Source: Actinomycetota bacterium (GTDB lineage Bacteria; Actinomycetota; Acidimicrobiia; Acidimicrobiales; Ilumatobacteraceae). From it: DNA of 64,000 nucleotides. Under the pieces are notes generated by a model that saw only the letters and a list, made by a program, of their open reading frames with translations, had not been told where the DNA came from and ran no database searches. The stretch is taken from positions 1-64,000 of the forward strand of contig JACQZZ010000001.1 of NCBI GenBank assembly GCA_016213625.1. Direction: 5' to 3'. The position numbers were made by a program, and so were the translations under genes. Positions 45,712 through 53,748 of the stretch are shown here, piece by piece (the stretch's first letter is position 1; every line of letters starts with the position of its first letter).

Positions 45712-46461
45712 ATGGATCGCAACTCGGGTGACTCGTTGGTGGTGACTGCAGGCTTCGCCGCACTGTCCATCGGTGTGGCGGCGGCGTTGGTGCCGTTGCG
45801 CACCAGCCTCGGCCAGGCGAACATCGCGCTGATCGTGGCGCTGGTCGTGGTGGTCGCCGCAACCCTCGGCGGACGCGTCGCAGGTGCCGGTGTGGGCCTC
45901 ATCGCCGCGATCTCGTTCAACTTCTTCCACACCCAGCCCTACTTGACGGTGCGGGTGAACGACGCCAAGGACATGATCGCCATCGGGCTCGTCCTCGTGG
46001 TGGGCCTGGTGGTCGGCGAGCTCGGCGTGGCGCGGTCTCGACAAAGTGCCACTCGGCGATCGCACCTGAGGTCGATGCGCTCGCTGGAAGACGTGGGTGC
46101 GCTCGTCAGCTCTGGCGCGTCCGCCGAGGATGTCTGGCCGGTGGTGCGCGAGGGACTGATGGCCACGCTCGGCGTGCGCACGGTCCGCTTCGACGCAGGC
46201 ACGCATCATCCGTTGCCGGTGATCGAGCACGACGGAACGCTCGACGTGCCGCGCCGGCGATACTTGGGTGAGGGCTTCGCGTTGCCGCACACCGGCGCGG
46301 CGCTCAACGTCGCGACCGACGGTGTGTTCATGGGGCAGATCGTGTTGACGCCCGACGACGAGATGGGGGTCACCCGCGAACAGCGCAGGGCCGCCGCCGC
46401 GCTCGCTGATCAGTTCGGCATCGCCCTGCGCAACGAACCCAGCGTGCGCTCCTTCGCCTGA
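45712..46461 (+). CDS. KdpD-like membrane (DUF4118) + GAF protein without a kinase
   Basis: A 249-residue protein. Four closely spaced membrane helices (about 10-105) with the DUF4118 turn AISFNFFHTQPYLTVRV are followed by a GAF-like region (about 120-245; LEDVGALVSSGASAEDVW). This corresponds to the membrane and GAF portion of KdpD but lacks the N-terminal Walker domain, HisKA and ATPase. It is the last gene of the kdp operon, 6 bases after kdpC, while full-length KdpD is encoded in the divergent operon. It may modulate KdpD or sense ions by itself (inference). Confidence 0.75.
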   Translation: MDRNSGDSLVVTAGFAALSIGVAAALVPLRTSLGQANIALIVALVVVVAATLGGRVAGAGVGLIAAISFNFFHTQPYLTVRVNDAKDMIAIGLVLVVGLVVGELGVARSRQSATRRSHLRSMRSLEDVGALVSSGASAEDVWPVVREGLMATLGVRTVRFDAGTHHPLPVIEHDGTLDVPRRRYLGEGFALPHTGAALNVATDGVFMGQIVLTPDDEMGVTREQRRAAAALADQFGIALRNEPSVRSFA

Positions 46462-46468
46462 GCGGCAC

Positions 46469-47269
46469 TCACGTGCCGGAGAGCACGTCGTCGACCACCC
46501 ATCGGATCAGTTCGGCCGTGTCGGCCATGTACAGCGGTTGCACCTCGCCGGCCTCACCGGCGGCCCGCGTCGCGAGTGCTGCGTGCAGCATGGGCTGGAA
46601 GCGATCGGGTGCGATCTGCAACCCGTACTCGCCGGCGCCCCGCTTCGAGGTGACGTCGCCGGTGAACGCCGTGTAGTGCAGGCGGAGCGCACCCAGCGCG
46701 CACCACACGAACGACACGGCATCGAAACCCCGATCCGGCTCGCGCATGCACACCGCGGCGACGTCGTCGGCGAGGTTCGACCAGTACGTCTGGAGGTTGT
46801 CGATGACGAACCGCACCCTGGCCTCCACATCCGTGGGGATGCCGAGGGTGGCAGGGTCGGGCCCGCGCACGGTGACCCCGTAGGTGGCGAGCGTGTACCA
46901 GGTGATGGGATTGATCTCGAAGCAGTCACCGTCGTGGTGGGGCTCTCCGTGCAGCGTCCACGGTCGATGCAACCCGGTGGCCGGTTCCACCACCAGGTCG
47001 CCCCACGCCAGGTACGGGCCGTCCACGTGGGGGAGTGGTTGCCGCGCCTGCAACAGCGCGTGCACCGTGCGCAGGCTGCCGTAGTCGTCGTCGGTGGCCG
47101 GCTCGGCCGTGACCACCACCACGTCGATGTCGCTGGCGCCGGGCACCCAGTCGTCGAGCGCGAACGACCCGACGACGTACAGGCCCTCCACCAGCCCGGG
47201 GTGCACCGAGTCGGCGATGTCGAGGAAGGTGCCCAGGGCGGTGGGCACGTCGATCGTCGAGCCGGTCAC
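46469..47269 (-). CDS. nucleotidyltransferase, aminoglycoside adenylyltransferase (AadA)-like
   Basis: A 266-residue protein with the Pol-beta-type nucleotidyltransferase motif GSFALDDWVPGASDIDVVV, carrying the GS and DxD metal ligands. The helical C-terminal half resembles the AadA-type domain. It could adenylylate an aminoglycoside or another small molecule; resistance cannot be inferred from sequence alone. GTG 47269 is chosen because TACGGT lies exactly 7 nt upstream. ATG 47311 would overlap the divergent hydrolase start. Confidence 0.7.
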   Translation of the reverse strand: MTGSTIDVPTALGTFLDIADSVHPGLVEGLYVVGSFALDDWVPGASDIDVVVVTAEPATDDDYGSLRTVHALLQARQPLPHVDGPYLAWGDLVVEPATGLHRPWTLHGEPHHDGDCFEINPITWYTLATYGVTVRGPDPATLGIPTDVEARVRFVIDNLQTYWSNLADDVAAVCMREPDRGFDAVSFVWCALGALRLHYTAFTGDVTSKRGAGEYGLQIAPDRFQPMLHAALATRAAGEAGEVQPLYMADTAELIRWVVDDVLSGT

Positions 47270-47276
47270 GGGCTGG

Positions 47277-47282
47277 ACCGTA
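47277..47282 (-). promoter_or_regulatory. -10 box TACGGT of the nucleotidyltransferase gene
   Basis: A minus-strand TANNNT box ends 7 nt before GTG 47269; it decides the start. Confidence 0.45.
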
Positions 47283-47295
47283 CCCGACCAACTGT

Positions 47296-47301
47296 TACCG
47301 T
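47296..47301 (+). promoter_or_regulatory. -10 box TACCGT of the serine hydrolase gene
   Basis: A TANNNT box ends 8 nt before ATG 47310. Confidence 0.45.
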
Positions 47302-47309
47302 CGCCCGTC

Positions 47310-48299
47310 ATGGCCACCATCGACCTCGACGCCGTTCGTGCGGCGACCGACGCACTGTTCGACCCTGCGACTCCGCACCCTCAGGACGCTCGATCCCTGG
47401 CAGTGGTGGTGATGCAGTCGGGTGAGGTGGTGCACGAGCGGTACGGCGAGCAGCCCGACACGCTGTTCGGTCCGGGTGGCCCGGTCACCTCCGACGACAC
47501 GCTCATCTCGTGGAGCATGGCCAAGAGCATCACCCATGCGGCCGTCGGCATCCTGGTCGACGAGGATCGACTGCAGCTCGATGCGCCCGCACCCGTGCCG
47601 GCGTGGCGCGGCACCGACAAGGAGGCCATCACGTTGCAGCACCTCCTGAACATGCGACCCGGCCTGCTGTTCGTGGAGGACTACGTCGACGGTTCGGTCA
47701 GCCACGTCATCGAGATGCTGTTCGGCGAGGGCAAGGACGACGTGGCCGCGTATGCCGCCGGTCAGCCGCTCATCCACGAACCGGGCTCGGTGTGGAACTA
47801 CTCGAGTGGCACCACCAACATCATCGCCCGCATCGTGGGCGACGTGGTCGGCGGCGGTCGTGCCGGCATGGAGTCGTTCCTGCAGGACCGTCTCTTCGGT
47901 CCGGCCGGCATGCACTCCGCGATTCCCAAGTTCGACACGGCGGGCACGTTCATCGGCTCGTCGTACGTCTACGCCACGGCTCGCGACTTCGCCCGCTTCG
48001 GCGAGTTGTACCGCAACGACGGCGTGGCGTCCGACGGCACCCGCGTGCTGCCGGCGGGCTGGCGCGACCACGCCCGCACCCCCACCGCGACCGACGACGA
48101 CGGCTTCGGCTACGGCGCCCAGTGGTGGCTCTGGCCCGACTTCTCGGGCAGCCTGGGCTGCCACGGCTACGAGGGCCAGTACACCGTGGTCCTGCCCGAC
48201 CGCGAGCTGGTGGTGGTGCACCTGGGCAAGTACCCCGCCGACGTGCGCGGCGCCGTCGAAGCCCAGCTGCGCACCATCTTCCACGCCGCCCGCCCCTGA
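47310..48299 (+). CDS. serine hydrolase, beta-lactamase class C / esterase family
   Basis: A 329-residue penicillin-binding-protein-like hydrolase. The SxxK nucleophile motif is SMAK (about residue 69), the second motif is YSS in WNYSSGTTN, and the third is HGYEG in place of KTG. That combination is typical of family VIII esterases and 6-aminohexanoate-dimer-hydrolase-like enzymes rather than true beta-lactamases. No signal peptide is visible, so it may be cytoplasmic. Confidence 0.85.
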   Translation: MATIDLDAVRAATDALFDPATPHPQDARSLAVVVMQSGEVVHERYGEQPDTLFGPGGPVTSDDTLISWSMAKSITHAAVGILVDEDRLQLDAPAPVPAWRGTDKEAITLQHLLNMRPGLLFVEDYVDGSVSHVIEMLFGEGKDDVAAYAAGQPLIHEPGSVWNYSSGTTNIIARIVGDVVGGGRAGMESFLQDRLFGPAGMHSAIPKFDTAGTFIGSSYVYATARDFARFGELYRNDGVASDGTRVLPAGWRDHARTPTATDDDGFGYGAQWWLWPDFSGSLGCHGYEGQYTVVLPDRELVVVHLGKYPADVRGAVEAQLRTIFHAARP

Positions 48300-48385
48300 C
48301 CCCGCCCCTGACCCCGCACGGATCTCCAGCCTTCGCGCACGCGGGGAGACGCCACGCCGGGGATGGTTTCGACTAGCAATAAGGG

Positions 48386-49717
48386 GTGGCCGTCGACCCC
48401 GTGGGACCCCTCACCGGTGAGTTGCCCCGTGTCTCCCTCGACGACACGGGTGGCCCTCCGCGCCCTCGGCGAGTTCGCCCGTTACGGCTCAGTCTGAAGG
48501 TGCTGGCCGCGGCCATCGTGCTGTGGTTCTTCGTGTTCCCGCTCATCCCCGGGTTGCGCAAGGCGGCCACCGACCTTCGCCAGGTGAATCCTGCCCTGCT
48601 CGGGCTGGGTCTCACCCTGCAGATCCTCGCTCTCTTCTGCTACTCGCTGCTCACCCGGGCAGCGCTCGGCGAGAGCAACCACGCCATCTCCCGGTTCCGC
48701 CTGTTCCGCATCCAGATGAGCACGAAGGCGCTCAGCAGCATCGTGCCCGGCGGCAGCGCGGCCGGTTCGGCGCTGGGCTATCGGCTGATGACCCTGTCGG
48801 GCGTGCAGGGCGCCGACGCAGGGTTCGCGTTGGCCACGGCCGGGCTCGGATCGGCCGTGATGCTGAATGTCATTCTCTGGGTGGGCCTCATCATCTCCAT
48901 CCCGGCTCGAGGAGTGAACGCCCTCTACGGCACGGCGGCCGTGGCCGGCATCATCATCATGGGCGGTGCCGCGGCGCTCGTGTTCGGGCTGATGGAAGGG
49001 GCCGGTCGCGCCGAGAAGCTCCTCCGTTGGCTCGCGCGCAAGGGTGGGTTCAACGAGGATCGTGCCGGCGCCGCCGTGCGTCAGGTGGGCGGCCGCCTCG
49101 AGGACCTCGCCGCCGATCGGCAGCTGCTGGTGCGCGTGGCCTTCTGGGCCGCGGCGAACTGGGTGCTCGACATGGCGTCGCTGTGGGTGTTCCTCCGTGC
49201 CTTCGGCCCGGCGGCCGACCCCGACGCCCTGGTCATCGCCTTCGGCCTGGCCAACGTGCTGGCGGTCATCCCCATCACCCCCGGTGGTCTGGGCATCATC
49301 GAAGGTGTGCTCATCCCCACGCTGGTGGGCTTCGGCATCACCCGCTCGGAAGCGACGCTCGGTGTGCTCAGCTACCGCTTCGCGCAGTACTGGTTCCCCA
49401 TCCTGCTCGGCGCGGTCATGTACGCGTCGTTGCGCTTCGGACCGTGGAGCATCAAGCGTCGCGAACGACTGAAGGGTCTGCGCGAGCTCGCCGCCGAGAC
49501 CGAACTGAACCGCGAGAGCGCGCTCGACTTCGCGGCCCGCTTCGGTCGTCGCCGCCGCATCCCCGAGCCCTCGCCCACGCATCCGTCGCAGTCGCCTCCC
49601 GTCGCGCCGACGGATCCCATGCCGCGGCCCGACACCTCCGAGATGCCCGAGCCCCAGTGGCCGGCGCGCCGCCCCGACGGAGGTGGGAGCGGAGGTGGAG
49701 CCGACGACGCCGGCTGA
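48386..49717 (+). CDS. flippase-like membrane protein (UPF0104 / LPG-synthase TM-region family)
   Basis: A 443-residue protein with about eight membrane helices. The stretch STKALSSIVPGGSAAGSALG and the late motif NVLAVIPITPGGLGIIEGVL are hallmarks of the lysylphosphatidylglycerol synthase transmembrane family; these proteins are thought to move lipid-linked molecules across the membrane. The C-terminal tail (about 370-443) is Pro/Ser/Gly-rich and probably disordered. GTG 48386 is a weakly supported start; AAGGGG directly before it is too close for a normal ribosome site. Confidence 0.8.
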   Translation: MAVDPVGPLTGELPRVSLDDTGGPPRPRRVRPLRLSLKVLAAAIVLWFFVFPLIPGLRKAATDLRQVNPALLGLGLTLQILALFCYSLLTRAALGESNHAISRFRLFRIQMSTKALSSIVPGGSAAGSALGYRLMTLSGVQGADAGFALATAGLGSAVMLNVILWVGLIISIPARGVNALYGTAAVAGIIIMGGAAALVFGLMEGAGRAEKLLRWLARKGGFNEDRAGAAVRQVGGRLEDLAADRQLLVRVAFWAAANWVLDMASLWVFLRAFGPAADPDALVIAFGLANVLAVIPITPGGLGIIEGVLIPTLVGFGITRSEATLGVLSYRFAQYWFPILLGAVMYASLRFGPWSIKRRERLKGLRELAAETELNRESALDFAARFGRRRRIPEPSPTHPSQSPPVAPTDPMPRPDTSEMPEPQWPARRPDGGGSGGGADDAG

Positions 49718-49718
49718 G

Positions 49719-49724
49719 TAGCGT
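49719..49724 (+). promoter_or_regulatory. -10 box TAGCGT of the MaoC-fold gene
   Basis: A TANNNT box starts 2 bp after the upstream stop codon and ends 7 nt before ATG 49732. Confidence 0.45.
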
Positions 49725-49731
49725 CGGTGCC

Positions 49732-50244
49732 ATGACCACCCATGAGCGCCCCTTCGGCCGTCACCTCGAGGACTTCGTGGTCGGCGACGTGTACCGGCAC
49801 TGGCCCGGCAAGACGATCACCGAGTACGACGATCATCTGTTCTGCATGATCACGATGAACCATCACCCGTTGCACACCAACGACTGGTTCGCGCAGCAGA
49901 GCGTGCAGGGTCGCAACGTGGTCGTGGGCAACCTGGTGTATTCGCTGGTGCTCGGCATGAGCGTGCCCGACGTGAGCGGCGCCGCCATCGCCAACCTGGA
50001 AGTGGAGACCCTCCAGCACAAGTTCCCCACGTTCCACGGCGACACCATCCACGCCGAGACCCGTGTGCTCGACGTGCAGGAGAGCAAGAGCAAGAACGAC
50101 CGTGGCATCGTCACCGTCGAGACCAAGGCGTTCAACCAGGAGGGCAAGGAAGTCTGCTACTTCCGCCGTCGGGTGATGGTGTGGAAGCGCGAGTTCGCCC
50201 CCACGCGGCAGCGACCGTACGACGGCGACACCGCCTGGAGCTGA
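49732..50244 (+). CDS. MaoC-like hot-dog-fold hydratase (possibly mesaconyl-CoA hydratase-like)
   Basis: A 170-residue single hot-dog domain. The hydratase-2-type motif is changed to MITMNHHPLHTNDWFA: the histidine remains but the usual aspartate is asparagine. The segment GMSVPDVSGAAIANLEVE and the ending CYFRRRVMVWKRE resemble the mesaconyl-CoA hydratases of the ethylmalonyl-CoA pathway, although those are double-length. With mcd and mcl in the same window, hydration of mesaconyl-CoA is a reasonable hypothesis. A simple MaoC-family dehydratase is the alternative. Confidence 0.7.
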   Translation: MTTHERPFGRHLEDFVVGDVYRHWPGKTITEYDDHLFCMITMNHHPLHTNDWFAQQSVQGRNVVVGNLVYSLVLGMSVPDVSGAAIANLEVETLQHKFPTFHGDTIHAETRVLDVQESKSKNDRGIVTVETKAFNQEGKEVCYFRRRVMVWKREFAPTRQRPYDGDTAWS

Positions 50245-50248
50245 CCCG

Positions 50249-51085
50249 ATGACCCTCGCGGGCGACGTGCTCGCGTGGGGTCTTCCCCGGCTGCGCGACC
50301 TGCCGTGGCGGCGCACCCGCGACCCCTGGGCGGTGCTGGTCAGCGAGGTCATGCTGCAGCAGACACAGGTGGCACGCGTGATCCCCAAGTGGCACGCGTT
50401 CCTCGACGAGTTCCCCACCACCGAAGCCTGCGCGGCCGTGCCACTGGGCGACGTGTTGCGCCACTGGCAGGGGTTGGGCTATCCCCGCCGCGCCCGCAAC
50501 CTGCACGGGGCCGCCGTGACCGTGCAGCAATTGGGTGAGTTCCCCTCCACACTCGACGGGCTGCTCGCCCTGCCGGGCGTCGGTGGGTACACGGCTCGGG
50601 CGGTGCTCGCCTTCGCCTTCGAGTCCGACGCCGCGGTGGTCGACACCAACATCGCTCGGGTGTACGCCCGCGTCGCGGGTCGGCGCCTCACGGCCCGCGA
50701 GGTGCAGGCGGTCGCCGACGACGCGCTGCCATCGGGCGCGGCGTGGGAGTTCAACCAGTGCATCATGGACCTCGGCGCCGTCCTCTGCCGCCCGTCGTCG
50801 CCCGCGTGCGGCGAGTGTCCGTTGCGGGTCTCGTGCGCGTGGCATGGCCACGGCGACGACCCGGCCGTCGGCTCCGCCGGTGTCAGCCGCAGCCAGGCCC
50901 GCTTCGAGGGCAGCGACCGTCAGGCGCGAGGTCGGCTGATGAAGGCCCTGAGCGGCGCGTCGGTGGCCGTGGCCGACGCGCCGGCCGTGATGCGGTGCGC
51001 CGAGGAGCGCTCGCACCGACTGGTCGCGAACCTGGTGGCGGAGGGTCTGGTACGCCGCGACGGGGAGCGCTTGCTCCTGCCCTGA
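50249..51085 (+). CDS. mutY: A/G-specific adenine glycosylase MutY
   Basis: A 278-residue DNA repair enzyme that removes adenine opposite 8-oxoguanine. The catalytic Glu is in SEVMLQQTQV and the catalytic Asp in VDTNIARVYARV after the helix-hairpin-helix LPGVGGYTARAVL. Four cysteines in the C-x6-C-x2-C-x5-C array (CRPSSPACGECPLRVSC) hold the 4Fe-4S cluster. The protein is shorter than E. coli MutY (350), so the NUDIX-like C-terminal reader domain is reduced or missing. It follows the MaoC gene by 4 bases. Confidence 0.93.
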   Translation: MTLAGDVLAWGLPRLRDLPWRRTRDPWAVLVSEVMLQQTQVARVIPKWHAFLDEFPTTEACAAVPLGDVLRHWQGLGYPRRARNLHGAAVTVQQLGEFPSTLDGLLALPGVGGYTARAVLAFAFESDAAVVDTNIARVYARVAGRRLTAREVQAVADDALPSGAAWEFNQCIMDLGAVLCRPSSPACGECPLRVSCAWHGHGDDPAVGSAGVSRSQARFEGSDRQARGRLMKALSGASVAVADAPAVMRCAEERSHRLVANLVAEGLVRRDGERLLLP

Positions 51086-51090
51086 CGGGA

Positions 51091-53172
51091 TCAGTCGACA
51101 GCCGGCACGAACTGGCCGAGTCGATCGACGACGAAGTTGGTGGGCACCGACGACTGGAGGCACACCTGGCCGCCCCCGCCCGGGCCGACCGCGCCGACGT
51201 TGGCCACGGTCTCGATCGGTGCCGTGTTGAGCAGCGAGCTGGTGGCCGACACGCCACAGGGTTTGGCGCTGACGAACCCGAACCCAGCGCTGGACGCTGC
51301 TGCCACGTTGTACACGGACACCTGATCGGTGGGCAGGCCCCAGTCCATGCCCGGCACCGGCGGTGCTGGGGCGTTGCGGGTGTCGAGCACTCGGGTGGCG
51401 GGTTCGGCGCGATATGCGAGTCCGCCGGCCGGCGAGCCGCCGAACCAACCCGACACGTCGACCACTGCATGGGCGGCTCCGCCGAACGTGCGCAGGCAGA
51501 TCTCGCCGTCGGGGCCGAGACCGACCAGCGTGGCAGCGGCCGCGGCACGTCCGGCCATGGCGTTCACCGACGACGCGAGCGGTGCGTTGCCACACGGTCC
51601 GGGATACGCGAGCAGACCGGCCGATGCTCCCTGTGCGACGGCCACCAGGTTGAGCCACACGCCGGTCGCGTTGTCGGGTACTCCACCCTGGCCGGCGATC
51701 TGCACGCGGAACTCGTAGCCGTTGGGCAGGAGCCCGTTGCCGGGGGCGACGGCAGGATTGCCGCGCGTGTCGATCCATCGGGTCGGTGGCAGTGGGTGGA
51801 ACAGGCGGCCGCCGGGCACGAAGGCGCCGACGAGGTCGACCACCAGGTCGACCGCAGCCGACGAGTAGATGCACACCGTGGTGCCGGTGAGCAGGCTGAA
51901 GGTGAGGCCCGCGGTGGTGCGGCCGCTGACGTAGTTCACGTTCGATGCGTCGGGGCGCGTGCCACACGCGTACACGGTGAGGAAGCCCGACGCGCACGGG
52001 CCGACGGCCGTGACGCTGAGGGACGCACTCGTGGCGCCGGCGGGAAGGCCGCCAACGAGGTCGACGGAGATGGAGCGTCCCGCGCCCAGCTTGCCGTTGC
52101 CGCCACCCACGCCACCCGGTCGCGTGTCGAGCACGCGCTGGGGTGTGAGCGGTTGATAGCCCGTGGTGGTGGCCGGGGGAGCGGGCGGTGTGCCCGGCGC
52201 GCCGGCGGGAACGCCCGCGTTGGTGTTCGGGGCCATGCACGCGTTGACGTCGCTGGCGTCGACCGCCGACTTCAGGTAGGTGGCCAGCGCGGCGCCGCCG
52301 GCGCGGGTCATGTGGATGCCGTCGCCCTCGAACCAGCTCTGCTGCACTACCATCGGCTGGCTGTACGTGTAGCTGTTCCAGTCGAGCACGGTGAGGTTCG
52401 GATACCGCACCTTCGCCGCCTGCAGCCGCAGGTTGTGCGCGGCGTAGTACGGGCCGTAGCCGTAGGCGCTGGTGGCTCGATAGGTGAGCCAGAACACGCG
52501 GGACACTCCCTGCGCGTTGGCCTCGGCCATGATGCCGTCGATGGCCGACGCGATGTTGACGTCGTCGTACCCGGCCATGATGACCAGGGCCTGCCCCAGT
52601 TGCCCCTTGAGCGTGGTGCGCATGAGCGGCAGCACACTCACCGGCGTCCACTTCAATCCGACGCCGGGGTCCGTGCGGCCGGTGCAACTGGGCGCGACGA
52701 GTCGACGACAGCTCTCCACCGACCACAGCAGGTCGTACGAGGAGCCCATGATGTCGTAGATCGACGTGGTGTTGGTGGCCTCGTCGTACCAGCGCATGGC
52801 TGCCGACACGGAGTCGCCGATGACGGTGACGCGTGCAACGCCCGGCCCCGTGGGGAGCGGCCCGCGCAGGCCGAGTTGGCGAGCGACGAGGGAGGTGACG
52901 ATGCCATCCACGTACAGGCCGTGCACCGACTGGAAGTGACCGACCGCCGCGTAGGTGAAGTTGTCGTAGACCGCGTCGGGCGTGCCCACGGTGTAGCCGA
53001 GCTCGGCGAGACGCGACTCGAGGCAGGCGACCTCGGGATGCGACATCCCCGGCGACAGCCGAGCGGTGACGGTGCAACTCACCGCGGCGGCAGAGGGCGC
53101 GCTCGCCGACGGCAGCAGGGGAACGGCGGTGGCTGCGATCACTGCCGCAGCAGCCAACAGTCGTGTCTTCAT
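51091..53172 (-). CDS. secreted SGNH-hydrolase-like protein with peptidoglycan-binding and VLDTR repeat domains
   Basis: A 693-residue exported protein. It has a signal peptide (about 1-30), then a peptidoglycan-binding-type domain (RLSPGMSHPEVACLESRLAE), then an SGNH/GDSL-like domain (VTVIGDSVSAAMRWY near residue 118; the Asp/His pair in EGDGIHMTRAG). A Pro/Ala/Thr linker is followed by three beta-rich repeats of about 110 residues, opening with RVLDTRPGG, RWIDTRG and RVLDTRN and closing with DLVGAF, DVSGWF and DRLGQF. It probably sits on the cell wall and may deacylate wall polymers; the substrate is not known. Confidence 0.8.
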   Translation of the reverse strand: MKTRLLAAAAVIAATAVPLLPSASAPSAAAVSCTVTARLSPGMSHPEVACLESRLAELGYTVGTPDAVYDNFTYAAVGHFQSVHGLYVDGIVTSLVARQLGLRGPLPTGPGVARVTVIGDSVSAAMRWYDEATNTTSIYDIMGSSYDLLWSVESCRRLVAPSCTGRTDPGVGLKWTPVSVLPLMRTTLKGQLGQALVIMAGYDDVNIASAIDGIMAEANAQGVSRVFWLTYRATSAYGYGPYYAAHNLRLQAAKVRYPNLTVLDWNSYTYSQPMVVQQSWFEGDGIHMTRAGGAALATYLKSAVDASDVNACMAPNTNAGVPAGAPGTPPAPPATTTGYQPLTPQRVLDTRPGGVGGGNGKLGAGRSISVDLVGGLPAGATSASLSVTAVGPCASGFLTVYACGTRPDASNVNYVSGRTTAGLTFSLLTGTTVCIYSSAAVDLVVDLVGAFVPGGRLFHPLPPTRWIDTRGNPAVAPGNGLLPNGYEFRVQIAGQGGVPDNATGVWLNLVAVAQGASAGLLAYPGPCGNAPLASSVNAMAGRAAAAATLVGLGPDGEICLRTFGGAAHAVVDVSGWFGGSPAGGLAYRAEPATRVLDTRNAPAPPVPGMDWGLPTDQVSVYNVAAASSAGFGFVSAKPCGVSATSSLLNTAPIETVANVGAVGPGGGGQVCLQSSVPTNFVVDRLGQFVPAVD

Positions 53173-53229
53173 TCGGGAGGGTGCTCCAGGTCGGTACGGC
53201 CCGCGGAGACGCTGGTCGATCGTGACTCG

Positions 53230-53748
53230 TCAGCCGATGATCGAAGCGACGATGGCATCGTACGCCGCATCGGCGTAGGAACGCATCTCGTCGTCGGTGC
53301 GGTCCTGAATCGGGTGCGGTGTGAACACCCGTGCCACATCGGGAAAGCCGAGCGCGGTGGACTGCGCGACTGCGGCGTCGACGAACTCGGCGGACGCGAC
53401 GAAGACGCCCGGCAGACCACGCCGTTCCAGATCCACGATGTCGTGCACACTGCACGACGTACAGCTGCCTCAATCAGCGAGCGCCTCGATGACCAGCGTG
53501 CACTGCGTGGCGATCTCGTGGCGCAGGTCGACCGGGGCGGGCTTGGTGAACGTGGGCTTCTTGAACCGCAGCACCTTCGCACCGGCATCCTGCAGCAGGG
53601 TCTCGAGCCGGTCGAGGAACACGTCGCCCCGGGGCTTGCTGATGTCGAGGAGGCCAATGACCTGTCCGTGCAGCGAGGTCGGCCGGGCCAGACGCTCGCG
53701 GTGGGACACCCGTCGCTCACCGGTGGGGTCGAGCAGGAGCTTGGTCAT
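53230..53748 (-). CDS. UGSC-family selenoprotein (in-frame TGA = Sec93)
   Basis: A single gene of 172 residues interrupted by a TGA at 53470-53472. Read through, the protein continues in the same frame as Sec-Gly-Ser-Cys-Thr-Ser-Cys-Ser-Val-His, the UGSC motif after which the family is named, and both sides show one continuous fold: N-terminal HGQVIGLLDISKPRGDVFLD and C-terminal GLPGVFVASAEFVDAAVAQS. A hairpin begins exactly 11 nt after the TGA, as in E. coli SECIS elements. ATG 53748 overlaps the upstream stop (ATGA). Sec93, Cys96 and Cys99 suggest a redox or nucleophilic role; the reaction is unknown. A nonsense mutation is the alternative, but motif and hairpin argue against it. Confidence 0.82.
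53440..53458 (-). promoter_or_regulatory. bacterial SECIS-like hairpin
   Basis: On the coding strand GTCGTGC-AGTGT-GCACGAC forms a perfect 7-bp stem with a 5-base loop that has G in its second position. It starts 11 nt after the TGA codon, within the distance SelB requires. It lies within the codons for Ser-Cys-Ser-Val-His-Asp. Confidence 0.7.

Noticed and set aside
53470..53472. Reading the TGA as a disabling nonsense mutation that makes a pseudogene
   Set aside because: The TGA lies exactly at the Sec position of the UGSC motif, is followed at 11 nt by a SECIS-like hairpin, and the downstream frame is intact to a proper stop.
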